From Lysobacterales bacterium 66-474 (GTDB taxonomy: Bacteria > Pseudomonadota > Gammaproteobacteria > Xanthomonadales > Rhodanobacteraceae), in the NCBI GenBank assembly GCA_001899805.1, contig MKWP01000002.1, forward strand, positions 62,001 through 126,000: 64,000 bases of DNA. Direction: 5' to 3'. The position numbers and the translations under genes are program-made. Below are positions 32,955 to 42,027 of the stretch, in pieces (position 1 is the first letter of the stretch; every line of letters begins with the position of its first letter). Below the pieces are notes generated by a model that saw only the letters and a program-made list of their open reading frames with translations, had not been told where the DNA came from and did not search any database.

Positions 32955-33656
32955 ATGCCTGATCATCAGCAAGTTCAGCGCTTCTACGACGACGTGTACT
33001 ACGCCGGCAAACCGGGTGCGTCTGCGGTTCCTTGGCACATGCGCGTGATTGCAAAAAGACTTGGTCTGTCGCAGGGAGATATGGTGTTGGACATCGCCTG
33101 CGGGACCGGCGATTGGCTTGCCGAGCTCCAGCGTCATGGTGCCAAGGTCAGCGGCGTGGACATATCTGCACGCGCGGTCGAACGTGCCCGACAGCGGCTT
33201 CATGATGCTGACATTCGCGAAGGCGTGGCAGAACAGCTGCCTTTTGACGACAAACGGTTCGACATCGTCACCTGCATGGGTTCGCTCGAGCACTTCCTGG
33301 ATCAGCCGCGCGCGCTGCAGGAAATGCGGCGGGTTGCCAAGCTTGGCGCACGATTCCTGATACTCGTGCCCAACGCCGGATTTCTCAGTCGCCGGCTGGG
33401 TCTGTACCGTGGTACCGGTCAGGTCGCCATCCGCGAAACCGTGCGGCCAATCAGCGAGTGGGTTGGGATGTTCGGGGCTGCGGGACTTGTGGTGAGTGCC
33501 AAATGGCGGGATCTGCATCCCCTCAGCACTCATTGGATCTGTCGTGGTCCGGTTTGGGCATGGCTGATCCGGGCGGTCCAGGCGTGCGCATTGGCGTTGT
33601 GGCCGATCGGGTGGCAGTACCAGGTGTATTTCCTTTGCCGGGCTCGAGAGGGGTGA
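32955..33656 (+). CDS. SAM-dependent methyltransferase, class I
   Basis: This 233-residue protein has the class I methyltransferase fold: motif I VLDIACGTGDWLAELQ, the acidic residue in VSGVDISARAVERAR, and FDIVTCMGSLEHFLDQPRAL typical of Methyltransf_11 proteins. The C-terminal ~40 residues are hydrophobic (WAWLIRAVQACALALWPIGW), which may anchor it to the membrane. In this locus it could methylate a sugar or a lipid-linked glycan; the substrate is not readable. It overlaps the next gene by 4 nt. Confidence 0.82.
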   Translation: MPDHQQVQRFYDDVYYAGKPGASAVPWHMRVIAKRLGLSQGDMVLDIACGTGDWLAELQRHGAKVSGVDISARAVERARQRLHDADIREGVAEQLPFDDKRFDIVTCMGSLEHFLDQPRALQEMRRVAKLGARFLILVPNAGFLSRRLGLYRGTGQVAIRETVRPISEWVGMFGAAGLVVSAKWRDLHPLSTHWICRGPVWAWLIRAVQACALALWPIGWQYQVYFLCRAREG

Positions 33657-34666
33657 CCGGCAAGCGCGAACTGGCGGTGTGGTTTCCCGCGATTCGTGCA
33701 GGCAGCGGCGCCGACGTATTCACCCGCCGAATTGCTGCCGCACTGGTCAGCCGCGGGGTGCGGGCGACCATAGCCTGGTTTCCGCTCTGGATGGAGCTGG
33801 TGCCTGATCTGCTGCGTCTTGCGAAGGCGCCGAAGGGCACGGATGTGATTCATGCGAACAGCGCCAATGCCTTTGCATTCAGGCGTAACGGGATCCCGTT
33901 GGTGGTTACCGAACATCACTACATCCTCGACCCGGCCTACAGACCTTTCAAGTCGGACGCACAGCAGGCGTATCATCGCGCTGTCATTGGTCGGTATATG
34001 CGTCGTTCGTACGCGCTTGCGAATGCCATCACTACCGACAGCCGCTTCACGGCCGACGTGTTGAAGCGCGTGGCGGGAGTGGAGACTTCGCGCACCATTC
34101 CGCTCTGGGCGGATTACGACAAGTTCTCGCCCACACCCGTCGCGCCAAAATCGGATGGGCGTTTTCGCTTGCTTTTCGTTGGCAATGCTTCGCGGCGCAA
34201 GGGAGCGGACGTGATTCCCTTGCTGGGGGATCGCCTGGGGACCGGGTTCGAGATTCGTTGTACGTCGGGGCTGCGAACGGATCGGCGGGGCGGGCACGGC
34301 GACAACATCACATTGCTTGGGCGCCTCACCGAGAACCAACTCATCCAGGAATACCGTGCCTGCGATGCCGTCCTGGTGCCGTCCCGCTACGAAGGCTTTG
34401 GCTACACCGCGCTGGAAGCCATGGCTTGCGGGAAGCCGGTCGTGGGGTTTCGTTGCGGTGCGGTCGATGAAGTGGTGGCCGAAGGCAAAACCGGATTGCT
34501 TTGCGACATCGACGATCTGGATGCACTGGAGCAAAATTGCCGATATCTTGCGGATGACACCACCATGACGCACATGTTCGGGCTGGCCGGGCGCGAGCGC
34601 GCAACGACCGTGTTTACCGAGACCATGGCAATCAGTGATTATCTGGAACTTTACGGGTCACTGTGA
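33653..34666 (+). CDS. Glycosyltransferase family 4
   Basis: This 337-residue GT-B glycosyltransferase has the N-terminal Gly-rich loop IRAGSGADVFTRRIAAAL, a VTEHHYILDP region and a C-terminal GT1 domain: LLFVGNASRRKGADVI and SRYEGFGYTALEAMACGKPV with the EX7E catalytic pattern, then DEVVAEGKTGLL. GTG 33653 overlaps the stop of the methyltransferase gene and gives a natural N-terminus (TGKRELAVWFPAIRAG). It likely extends a surface polysaccharide on the cytoplasmic side. Confidence 0.88.
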   Translation: MTGKRELAVWFPAIRAGSGADVFTRRIAAALVSRGVRATIAWFPLWMELVPDLLRLAKAPKGTDVIHANSANAFAFRRNGIPLVVTEHHYILDPAYRPFKSDAQQAYHRAVIGRYMRRSYALANAITTDSRFTADVLKRVAGVETSRTIPLWADYDKFSPTPVAPKSDGRFRLLFVGNASRRKGADVIPLLGDRLGTGFEIRCTSGLRTDRRGGHGDNITLLGRLTENQLIQEYRACDAVLVPSRYEGFGYTALEAMACGKPVVGFRCGAVDEVVAEGKTGLLCDIDDLDALEQNCRYLADDTTMTHMFGLAGRERATTVFTETMAISDYLELYGSL

Positions 34667-34733
34667 AGTTGCATTCATTCCATTTTTCCCCGCCAGCTTG
34701 TTCTCGATTCCACTATTGACTTGAGGGTAGTTC

Positions 34734-35897
34734 TTGTTTACGAAGCTTGTAATCCTGATTCCGACGCGAAACCGCGGCGAGTTGGCCTGCCGCTCCGTCA
34801 TGTCGGTGGTCAAGTCGCAAGCGAAGCTCCCGGTGGACGTCATCATTTCCGACAATTCAACCGACAGCAAGGAATCGGCAGTCATCGATTCATTCCTTGC
34901 CGAACAGGCTCCACGCGGCGTTTCCTTGATCAGGCCCCCAACGCCGCTGGCCATGACCGAGCATTGGCAGTGGGCGATCACCCGTGCGATGTCCGTTCAC
35001 GATGCTTCGCATTTCTTCATGCTGACAGACCGGATGCTCTTCAAGGACGGGGCGTTGCCGGATCTGCTCGCGATCACGGAAAAATATCCGGACGAGTTGA
35101 TCTCTTTCACGTATGACAGGATTGATGACTATTCGCGCCCGATCAGCTACCTGCCATTGCCACGGACAGGCCTGCTTTACCGCATGGATACGAGGGATCT
35201 GCTTCGCCTGACCGCGAACATGGTTTTCTATTCCTGCTTTCCGCGGATGCTGAATAGTGTGGCTCCACGCAATGTCCTCGCGAAGCTCGAAGGGCGGTAC
35301 GGATCTGTCTTCGCGTCCGTCTCGCCCGATTACTGCTTCTGCTTCAGGGTGCTTGGAATGATCCCGGCAATGTTGTATTACGACAATTCCTTGCTCGTGA
35401 ACTACGCATCGGATCGCAGCAACGGCGCCAGTTTTTCGCGGGGGATTACTACAAGGGACAGTGCTGATTTTGAGCGAAACCTTGCAACAGGTGCCTTTAA
35501 CAGCGAGACGCCCGTTCCTGGCATACGCACGGTTGGCAACGCGGTCATCCATGAGTACTGCAGCGTCCGAGAGCAATCGAATGACGACAGCTACCCGGAA
35601 GTTGCGCTTCGCCCCTACCTGAATCATCTAGCTAGAGAAATCTCGGCTTTCCTCGACCCAGCTGCGAGGGCCAGCGCGAGCAAAATCCTTGCCGACGAGG
35701 GTTGGCGCGCCACCAACGGATTCAAATGGAGATTGCTGAAGACCAGCTTGGCCTTGCGGTTGCTGGCGATGCGGAAGCGGAAATTCGGAACGCTCGATGA
35801 GGCCATCCGTTACGCGACAACCCATCCGTCGAAAAACAAGCCATGGGTCAGCCGTATCCATCGACGCTACGGCAGGCAAATATTGCCTTTGTCTTGA
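34734..35897 (+). CDS. Glycosyltransferase family 2 protein
   Basis: This 387-residue protein opens with the GT-A fold start VILIPTRNRGELACRSVMSV and VDVIISDNSTDSKESAV. The DxD equivalent is FFMLTDRMLF, so the canonical acidic triplet is reduced to TDR, which weakens the catalytic assignment. It uses a TTG start with GAGGGT upstream. It is the last plus-strand gene of this group and converges with the flippase gene. Base composition appears slightly lower in GC than the flanking housekeeping genes, as usual in polysaccharide loci. Confidence 0.75.
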   Translation: MFTKLVILIPTRNRGELACRSVMSVVKSQAKLPVDVIISDNSTDSKESAVIDSFLAEQAPRGVSLIRPPTPLAMTEHWQWAITRAMSVHDASHFFMLTDRMLFKDGALPDLLAITEKYPDELISFTYDRIDDYSRPISYLPLPRTGLLYRMDTRDLLRLTANMVFYSCFPRMLNSVAPRNVLAKLEGRYGSVFASVSPDYCFCFRVLGMIPAMLYYDNSLLVNYASDRSNGASFSRGITTRDSADFERNLATGAFNSETPVPGIRTVGNAVIHEYCSVREQSNDDSYPEVALRPYLNHLAREISAFLDPAARASASKILADEGWRATNGFKWRLLKTSLALRLLAMRKRKFGTLDEAIRYATTHPSKNKPWVSRIHRRYGRQILPLS

Positions 35898-35955
35898 TCC
35901 GATTTGCAGCAAAAGGGGTTCCTGGCTTCGGAGCGGCGCGCGTGGCCAATTTCTG

Positions 35956-37524
35956 TCAACTCGCGAGTCGCCCCCTCAGCCAGGCCGTACCCGCGGCTCG
36001 AACCGCTTTCGACGCCAACGCACTGACGGCCAGCGTGATCAGGCTTGCAAATGCCAACCACGCGGCTCCAAGGATCGTACGCGGCAATGGTGGCAGAAGG
36101 AGGCGCAGCGTCAGGGCAACTGCGGAAGCAGCGAGCACGGACGGCAGGATGTCGCGCAAATACCAGTTCGCCATTTCCCCGCGCAACAGCCGGCGGTGCA
36201 TCAGTGGAATGCCGACGACGACAGGTGCGAGATTCGCGAGCAACCACATGCAGGCCGCCCCACTGATTCCGAAGCGTGGAACCGCCCACAGGCAGAACGG
36301 GATGCCGAGCAACAGGGAGACCGCGTTGATGCCCGCGGCCAGTCGCGTCCAGCCGTCGGCGAGCTGCAGGGCGTAGGGAATGTTCATCAGACCGTTGAGC
36401 GCGGAGCCGGCGACCAGGATCGCCATTGGCAGTGCAACCTTTGTTGCCAATGCCGAATCGCCAGTCCACAGGAACAACACATCGTGCGCGAACACGATCA
36501 GCACCACGGCCACTGCAGCCACCACTACTACAAGGTATTGGCTGCTCAGGTGGTACAGCTCACGCAACGTGGCTACTTCCCCCCGCGCGACCAACCGGCT
36601 GAAGCGTGGGTAGATCGCATTGAACATTGGTTGGACCATCCGCCCGAGTCCCGCAGCTACGCTCAGGGCCAGGGTGTAGTAACCCAGCTCCGCCAGCGGA
36701 CGCAGGCTGGCGATGCTCAGACGATCGAGCTGGGTCAGCCCCATCGCCAGTGCGCCGATCAAAAACAGTCCTCCGGCGAAACGGCTGCTGTCGTGAAGTT
36801 GTGCGCTCGACCAGCGCGCCGGCCGACGGCCTCGCGGCAATGCCCGCCACACCACGATCGCGGTCGCCAGGGACTGCAGGGCGCCGACCAGCGCATACCA
36901 CCACAGGAAGGCGGCGAGGGATGGGACGGCCCACAGCACCGGAATGACACCCGCGTACCGCAACGTCGCGAAGACGGCGTTGATCACGTTCAGGGCGGGC
37001 TGCCGCTCCAGTCCCGACAGGCAGTTGTTGTAGAAGGCGCTCGGCCACAGCAGCGCGATGGTGACGCCCATGATGGCGATGGCACGGACGGCTTCGCCTC
37101 GCCCCATGTGGCTGATGTGCAGCCAGTGGTCAGCCATCAGGCCGCTGCACGCCCAGATGATGATGCCAACGGCTACAGCCAACAGCCAGATCACGATTTC
37201 AGACGAACGCACCAGGTCGCGCATGCCATCGACGAGCGCAGGATCATGGATGCGACGCGACAATTCGCGATTGGTGGCGCCTCCGATACCGAAATCAAAC
37301 AACTGCGAAATCGACTGGAAGCTCAGCATCAGGCCAACCAGCCCGAACGCCTCAATCCCGAGGATGCGTATGTACAACGGCAGGAACATCACCGCCATCA
37401 CGGCCATCCATATCTGGCCGGCATAGTTGGACAGGATGTTGATACGTAGCGTGGCCGCCCTGCGACCTAGCGGCGGCGAAGATAACCGCCCGGTGTGACC
37501 GTGATCAGCAGATCGGCTTCTCAT
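35956..37524 (-). CDS. Wzx-type polysaccharide flippase
   Basis: This 522-residue MOP-superfamily membrane protein has about 12-14 hydrophobic helices, starting NILSNYAGQIWMAVMAVMFL and PLYIRILGIEAFGLVGLMLS, a typical polysaccharide biosynthesis protein (RfbX/Wzx) N-terminus. It would flip undecaprenyl-linked repeat units to the periplasm. The downstream end is basic (WLRGRLAS). ATG 37524 is used; a GTG at 37542 in the same frame is equally possible. It is the promoter-distal plausible export component of the minus-strand sugar cluster. Confidence 0.85.
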   Translation of the reverse strand: MRSRSADHGHTGRLSSPPLGRRAATLRINILSNYAGQIWMAVMAVMFLPLYIRILGIEAFGLVGLMLSFQSISQLFDFGIGGATNRELSRRIHDPALVDGMRDLVRSSEIVIWLLAVAVGIIIWACSGLMADHWLHISHMGRGEAVRAIAIMGVTIALLWPSAFYNNCLSGLERQPALNVINAVFATLRYAGVIPVLWAVPSLAAFLWWYALVGALQSLATAIVVWRALPRGRRPARWSSAQLHDSSRFAGGLFLIGALAMGLTQLDRLSIASLRPLAELGYYTLALSVAAGLGRMVQPMFNAIYPRFSRLVARGEVATLRELYHLSSQYLVVVVAAVAVVLIVFAHDVLFLWTGDSALATKVALPMAILVAGSALNGLMNIPYALQLADGWTRLAAGINAVSLLLGIPFCLWAVPRFGISGAACMWLLANLAPVVVGIPLMHRRLLRGEMANWYLRDILPSVLAASAVALTLRLLLPPLPRTILGAAWLAFASLITLAVSALASKAVRAAGTAWLRGRLAS

Positions 37525-37692
37525 GCCAGCCTGAAACTGCACCGGATTCTTAGCCCTGTTGCTTCCTCCATCTGTTCAGATGGCTGCAGTGTCAGCCATT
37601 GTTGTGTCACAAGGTGTGGCATGCGGGAAGTCATGAAGTCGTTCGGTTGCGTAAAGGTCGCTGTGTCCTGGCTTGCGCTGGGGATGACGAAT

Positions 37693-38283
37693 TCACGACT
37701 GTTCGGAGGTTCCGCAGGTACCTGGGTGCCCTTTTATCAATAAGCCTCGTGACGTATTATGAGAGATTATTTTCGCTGGCACGCCACCAAGCGTAGCCGA
37801 CCCATCAGGGAAACTTTTAGTTACAACCGCATTTGCGCCTATAACCATATCGGATCCAATGGTGATTTTGCCAAATAATTTTGCCCCCGGACCGATGTAG
37901 CAGTTATCTCCTACGGTAGGTGCATCATGAGTCTTTCCCGCTGTGGTTCCTATGTTTACGCACGCATGTAAACAGCAATTGGCACCTATGCGAGCTGCGC
38001 CGTTTACTACGATTGTTCCGTAATGAGCAATACACAAACCTGGACCAAACACATTTATTGGAATACTGAATCCAAGACGAACACTTTGTCTTATGAACAC
38101 GAGCTTCACGAGATTGCGGAATAAAGTGTTTTTCTTGCAGTTGGTCAGATACTCCAACTTTCTTAGCGTTCGTTGAAAACGCCAGATGTCGTCAAACATC
38201 CAATTGGCAAGAGTCCTCTGACGGTTTAACGAGATTCGATCTGCTTCAAGGTATGCTTTATAATCGGCATGCGAGGCTATCAC
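37693..38283 (-). CDS. Serine acetyltransferase-like hexapeptide transferase
   Basis: This 196-residue protein has a helical N-terminus and a left-handed beta-helix C-terminus (IAHYGTIVVNGAARIGANCC, VNIGTTAGK, TVGDNCYIGPGAKLFGKITI, MVIGANAVVTKSFPDGSATL), as in the CysE/LbH_SAT group. The GTTAGK and FPDGSATLGGVPAKII motifs fit an acetyl-CoA-dependent O- or N-acetyltransferase. In a polysaccharide locus it more likely decorates a sugar than makes O-acetylserine. The gene and its flanks (37700-38480) are visibly richer in A and T than their surroundings, a sign of transfer. Confidence 0.82.
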   Translation of the reverse strand: MIASHADYKAYLEADRISLNRQRTLANWMFDDIWRFQRTLRKLEYLTNCKKNTLFRNLVKLVFIRQSVRLGFSIPINVFGPGLCIAHYGTIVVNGAARIGANCCLHACVNIGTTAGKTHDAPTVGDNCYIGPGAKLFGKITIGSDMVIGANAVVTKSFPDGSATLGGVPAKIISHNTSRGLLIKGHPGTCGTSEQS

Positions 38284-38484
38284 GTTGTGTGTCTTCCGAC
38301 TAGGTGGATACGCTTTTTCAGGGTTCTATGAATTTCATGTGGGTGGCTGAATTTTCCGGTCAATTTAGCACTTGTGCTACGTATTCTGAGTTCAACGGAC
38401 CGCCATGCGCGATGCTTGCTTCGATGACAGGGTCGGGCTTGACTCGCCGCATTGATTTCTGCACGGCAACATTCCCATCAATGT

Positions 38485-39135
38485 TCATGGTTGACCCTTG
38501 CGAAGGACTCGTGCGGGGTTTCCTAAAACGGTTTCACCATCCGGTACGTCTCGTGTGACGACTGCTCCTGCGCCGATGATTGCGCCTGTGCCGATTTGGA
38601 TTCGGGGAAGAACTACTGCCCCGGTCCCAACGAAGGCAAATTCTCCAACCGTTACCTCGCCTGCAAGTGTTGCGCCGGGCGCGATATGGACACCGTTGCC
38701 GATGATGCAGTCGTGGTCGACGGAGGCCTTGGTATTCACAATGACAGCCTCACCCAATTTCGTGCCGGCACAAACAGCGCTCATGGCGAGAATCTGACAG
38801 CCGTCTCCGAGCGATGTGTCTTCGGCGATGAAAGCATGTGGGTGCACCACGGTGAGTGGAGCGTATCCGCGATCTCTGAACCAGTGCATGCGCGCCAGCC
38901 GGTCATGCCCAAGGGCGCCTCCGATGGCCGCGCATGCGCGAACCAAATCGCGTTTCCGGTATCCAACCTCCCATTGCGAGAATCCGGCCTCACCGTGAAA
39001 GATCGGAACGTCGCTGAAAGGCGAAGCAATATCACGGTTGTCAAAGAGAGCCACGAGCTCCGTATCGATAGAACGCAGCGCCTCCCTCAACACCTTTGCT
39101 TGCCCGGTGGCGCCCCAGAAGATGACGGGAGTCAT
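38485..39135 (-). CDS. NeuD/PglD-family sugar acetyltransferase
   Basis: This 216-residue protein has an N-terminal Rossmann-like domain (IFWGATGQAKVLREALRSID) and a C-terminal left-handed beta-helix (AFIAEDTSLGDGCQILAMSA, HIAPGATLAGEVTVGEFAFV, GAGAVVTRDVPDGETVLGNP). This is the PglD/NeuD layout, which N-acetylates 4-amino sugars or O-acetylates sialic acid. Its ATG overlaps the stop of the DegT aminotransferase gene, so N-acetylation of the amino sugar made by that enzyme is the natural reading. Confidence 0.85.
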   Translation of the reverse strand: MTPVIFWGATGQAKVLREALRSIDTELVALFDNRDIASPFSDVPIFHGEAGFSQWEVGYRKRDLVRACAAIGGALGHDRLARMHWFRDRGYAPLTVVHPHAFIAEDTSLGDGCQILAMSAVCAGTKLGEAVIVNTKASVDHDCIIGNGVHIAPGATLAGEVTVGEFAFVGTGAVVLPRIQIGTGAIIGAGAVVTRDVPDGETVLGNPARVLRKGQP

Positions 39136-40259
39136 TTGTGGTCGCCGAGTACGGGTTGTACTGCGTTCACGACGCGATCGACATCCTTTTCTGTCATGTC
39201 GTGATAGCTTGGCAGGTTCGTGGCGCGCTTCGATAGTGAGTCACTGACAGGGTGGCGAGGGCTAGGCTCCAGCAACCCCAGCGACGACAGCGGCCAGAAG
39301 AATACACGCCCGTCGATGTTGTCGGCCTTGAAAGCAGCCAGCAGCGCGCTGCGATCGAACGGTACGTGCTCATTGACGACAATGGTTGGCATCCAGAAAC
39401 CGTTGACGGTGCCGGTCGGTTCGGGGTTCATGGATACGGGCAGTTTTGCGAAAGCATTGCGATATTGTTCGAATATCCGGCGTTTCCTCGCGACCAGTTC
39501 ATCGATCCGCTCGAGTTGGGCGCAACCGATCGCCGCCTGCAAGTTCGACATCTTGTACTTGAAACCGATGCGTTCGGGCCAGAATTGCCTGGTCTCGCCG
39601 CGCGCCCGGCCATGATTGGAAAGCGTTAACACCCGCTCGTAGAGCGCGTCGTCATTGGTGACGAACATGCCGCCTTCGCCGGTAGTGATGGTTTTGGTGC
39701 CATGGAACGAAAACGCACCGAACGCCCCCATGGAGCCGGCGCGGCGACCGTGCCAGATCGAGCCGATTGCCTCGGCCGCATCTTCGATGAGAGGCAGCCC
39801 GTGTCTTTGGGCAATCGCAGAGAGCGCATCCACATCGCAGAGATTGCCGTACAGATACACGGCGAGAATGGCCTTGGTGCGTGGCGTGATGGCGGCTTCC
39901 ACCGCAGCCGGATCGAGGCACCAGGAATCCGGAAGGACGTCTACCAGTACAGGCTTGGCACCGAGGTGGACGATAGGCGCCGCCGATGCGATCCAGTTGA
40001 TATCGGCGAGGATAACTTCGTCGCCGGGACCGATACCCAGCCCGGCCATGCCGAGGTGCAAGGCGCCAGTGGCGCTGGACGTGGCGATTGCATGGCGGAC
40101 GCCGAGGTGTTGCGCGAACTGCCGCTGGAAGCGTTCGATGTAGTCGTAACAATGTTCTCCCCACCCACTAGCGGCAGCGTCCGTGGCATAGCGGATTTCG
40201 AGTTCCGTGATCGACGGCTTGGTGTAGTAGATGCGACTCTTGGTGCTTGCGACGGTCAT
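39132..40259 (-). CDS. DegT/DnrJ/EryC1-family sugar aminotransferase
   Basis: This 375-residue PLP enzyme transfers an amino group to a keto sugar nucleotide. Family motifs are LHLGMAGLGIGPGDEVILAD, the PLP-phosphate contacts in IEDAAEAIGS, and SFHGTKTITTGEGGMFVT with the internal Lys, then NYKMSN-like FKYKMSNLQAAIGCAQLERI. Because Lys is kept it should be a transaminase, not a 3-dehydratase of the RfbH type, which has His. It sits between a C-methyltransferase and a NeuD-like acetyltransferase with 4-nt overlaps on both sides. Confidence 0.9.
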   Translation of the reverse strand: MTVASTKSRIYYTKPSITELEIRYATDAAASGWGEHCYDYIERFQRQFAQHLGVRHAIATSSATGALHLGMAGLGIGPGDEVILADINWIASAAPIVHLGAKPVLVDVLPDSWCLDPAAVEAAITPRTKAILAVYLYGNLCDVDALSAIAQRHGLPLIEDAAEAIGSIWHGRRAGSMGAFGAFSFHGTKTITTGEGGMFVTNDDALYERVLTLSNHGRARGETRQFWPERIGFKYKMSNLQAAIGCAQLERIDELVARKRRIFEQYRNAFAKLPVSMNPEPTGTVNGFWMPTIVVNEHVPFDRSALLAAFKADNIDGRVFFWPLSSLGLLEPSPRHPVSDSLSKRATNLPSYHDMTEKDVDRVVNAVQPVLGDHK

Positions 40260-41479
40260 GACACCACCAATTGAGGGATCGCGGTCACGAATTTCCCACC
40301 CCACTCGCGGATGTAGGCGAGTTGCGAAGTGATTTCCTCGCGCAGGTTCCACGGCAAAATCACGACGAAGTCGGGATGGGTTTCGCGGATACGTGTTTCC
40401 GCGACGACCGGGATGCGCGAGCCGGGTAGATAACGCCCCTGCTTGTGCGGCGAAGCGTCCACCACGTAGCCGAGCAGGTCGGGCCGCACGCCGGCGTAAT
40501 TGAGCAGGGTGTTGCCCTTGGCGGCGCCGCCGTAGCCCACGACCTGCTTGCCGCCGCGCCTGCAGTCGAGCAGGAATGCGAGAAATGCATCCTTGACGCC
40601 GTCGGCCACGGACTGAAAACCGCGGTAGTAATCCATCTCCAGCATGCCCGCCGCAGATTCCTTCGCAAGCAAGGTCGCGACGTTGGGTGTTTCGACATGC
40701 GTGGCGTCGTCGTGGCAGGCCCACAGGCGCAGCGATCCGCCATGGGTGGGCAGCTCCTCCACATCCCAGATACGCAGGCCGTGTGCGGCGAAAACCCGTT
40801 GCGCGGTGTGGAACGAGAAGTAGGAAAAGTGTTCGTGATAAACGGTGTCGAACTGGTGTTGCGCGACCAGTTGCAACAGGTGCGGGAACTCGACGGTGAC
40901 CACGCCTTCAGGCGCGAGCACCGCGGCAAGCCCGGCGACGAAGTCGTTGAGGTGGGGCACATGCGCGAGCACGTTGTTGCCGATCACCAGATCGGCCTGA
41001 CGTCGCGTGGCAGCGAACCCACGCGCAAAACGTTCGCCGAAGAATTGCTCGATCGTTTCGATGCCGCGCTCGCGCGCCGCCACGGCGGTTCCAGTGGTGG
41101 GCTCGATGCCGACGCAAGGGATGCCGCGCGCCTTGACGAATTGCAGCAGGTAGCCGTCGTTGGACGCGACTTCCATGACCAGGCTTTGCGCGTTCAGCCC
41201 CAGCCGCTCCGCCGCTTGCGCAACGTAGCGTTCGGCGTGCGCCAGCCAGGTGCGCGAGTACGAGGAGAAATACACGTAGTCACCGGAAAACAGTGCATCG
41301 TGCTTTTGCACTTCGTCCACCTGCACCAGGTGGCATTCCGCGCAGGTGTACAGGCGCAACGGGAACCATGTCTCCGGCGCGTTCAGATTGTCCGCGCCGA
41401 GGAATGCGTTGGAGGGCGGTGCGCTGCCCAAGTCCAGGAATACGTCGTGCAAGACGGTGTGGCAGAACCGGCATTTCAT
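40256..41479 (-). CDS. Sugar C-methyltransferase, NovU/TylC3-like
   Basis: This 407-residue protein has the three-part layout of sugar C-methyltransferases: an N-terminal zinc-binding domain (CRFC ... CAEC), a central SAM-binding domain (LVMEVASNDGYLLQFVKARG, GIEPTTGTAVAARERG) and a C-terminal domain (VVGYGGAAKGNTLLNYAGV, VVILPWNLREEI). These enzymes methylate C3 or C5 next to the 4-keto group of NDP-6-deoxy-4-ketohexoses. The N-H-E/H-E-H-F region (FDTVYHEHFSYFSFHTAQRV) is the usual catalytic signature. It overlaps both neighbours by 4 nt. Confidence 0.88.
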   Translation of the reverse strand: MKCRFCHTVLHDVFLDLGSAPPSNAFLGADNLNAPETWFPLRLYTCAECHLVQVDEVQKHDALFSGDYVYFSSYSRTWLAHAERYVAQAAERLGLNAQSLVMEVASNDGYLLQFVKARGIPCVGIEPTTGTAVAARERGIETIEQFFGERFARGFAATRRQADLVIGNNVLAHVPHLNDFVAGLAAVLAPEGVVTVEFPHLLQLVAQHQFDTVYHEHFSYFSFHTAQRVFAAHGLRIWDVEELPTHGGSLRLWACHDDATHVETPNVATLLAKESAAGMLEMDYYRGFQSVADGVKDAFLAFLLDCRRGGKQVVGYGGAAKGNTLLNYAGVRPDLLGYVVDASPHKQGRYLPGSRIPVVAETRIRETHPDFVVILPWNLREEITSQLAYIREWGGKFVTAIPQLVVS

Positions 41480-42027
41480 GCGCGCACCCCGGCAAACGCA
41501 TCGTCGACGAGCGCATAGCCGCGATCGCGTTCCGAGATTGCGGTTACGGGCAATGGCCACTCGATCGCCAGGCGTGGATCGTCGTGGCGCAGGCCGGCTT
41601 CGCAGTCGGGCGTCCAGGGCACGGTGTGCATGTACAACAAGTGGGCCTCGTCGGTGAGTGCCTGGAAGCCATGGGCGAAACCTTCCGGGATGAAGACCGC
41701 ACGGTCATTGTCCTCGGCCAGCTCGAGTGCATGCCAGCGCAGGAAGGTGGGCGAGCCGGCACGCAGGTCGACGGCCACGTCGAACACGCGTCCGCGCAGG
41801 CAGCGGATCAGCTTGGCTTCCGCGGCGGGCGGCTTCTGGTAATGCATGCCGCGCAGCGTACCGCGCCCCCGGGTTTCCGAAAGGTTGATCTGGGTGAAAT
41901 GCAGGTGCGGGCGCATGAACGCGAGCTCCTGCTCGCAGAACAGGCGCGTGAAGCGGCCGCGGGCATCGCCGACCGGCGTGTAGTGGATCTCGTACAACCC
42001 GGCGAGTGGCGTGGACTGGAGCTTCAT
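41476..42027 (-). CDS. dTDP-4-dehydrorhamnose 3,5-epimerase-like protein (CDP-sugar epimerase)
   Basis: This 183-residue cupin belongs to the RfbC superfamily (LSETRGRGTLRGMHYQKPPA, RVFDVAVDLRAGSPTFLRWH, FIPEGFAHGFQAL). It is distinct from the true RfbC at 55058. Located directly after the CDP-glucose 4,6-dehydratase gene and overlapping it, it most likely epimerises CDP-4-keto-6-deoxyglucose at C3 and/or C5. ATG 42027 overlaps the rfbG stop; a start 9 nt upstream is possible. Confidence 0.85.
   Translation of the reverse strand: MKLQSTPLAGLYEIHYTPVGDARGRFTRLFCEQELAFMRPHLHFTQINLSETRGRGTLRGMHYQKPPAAEAKLIRCLRGRVFDVAVDLRAGSPTFLRWHALELAEDNDRAVFIPEGFAHGFQALTDEAHLLYMHTVPWTPDCEAGLRHDDPRLAIEWPLPVTAISERDRGYALVDDAFAGVRA

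Noticed and set aside
38304..38558. A plus-strand 84-codon frame in the A/T-rich gap
   Set aside because: It overlaps the NeuD-like gene on the other strand and has no ribosome binding site or family resemblance.
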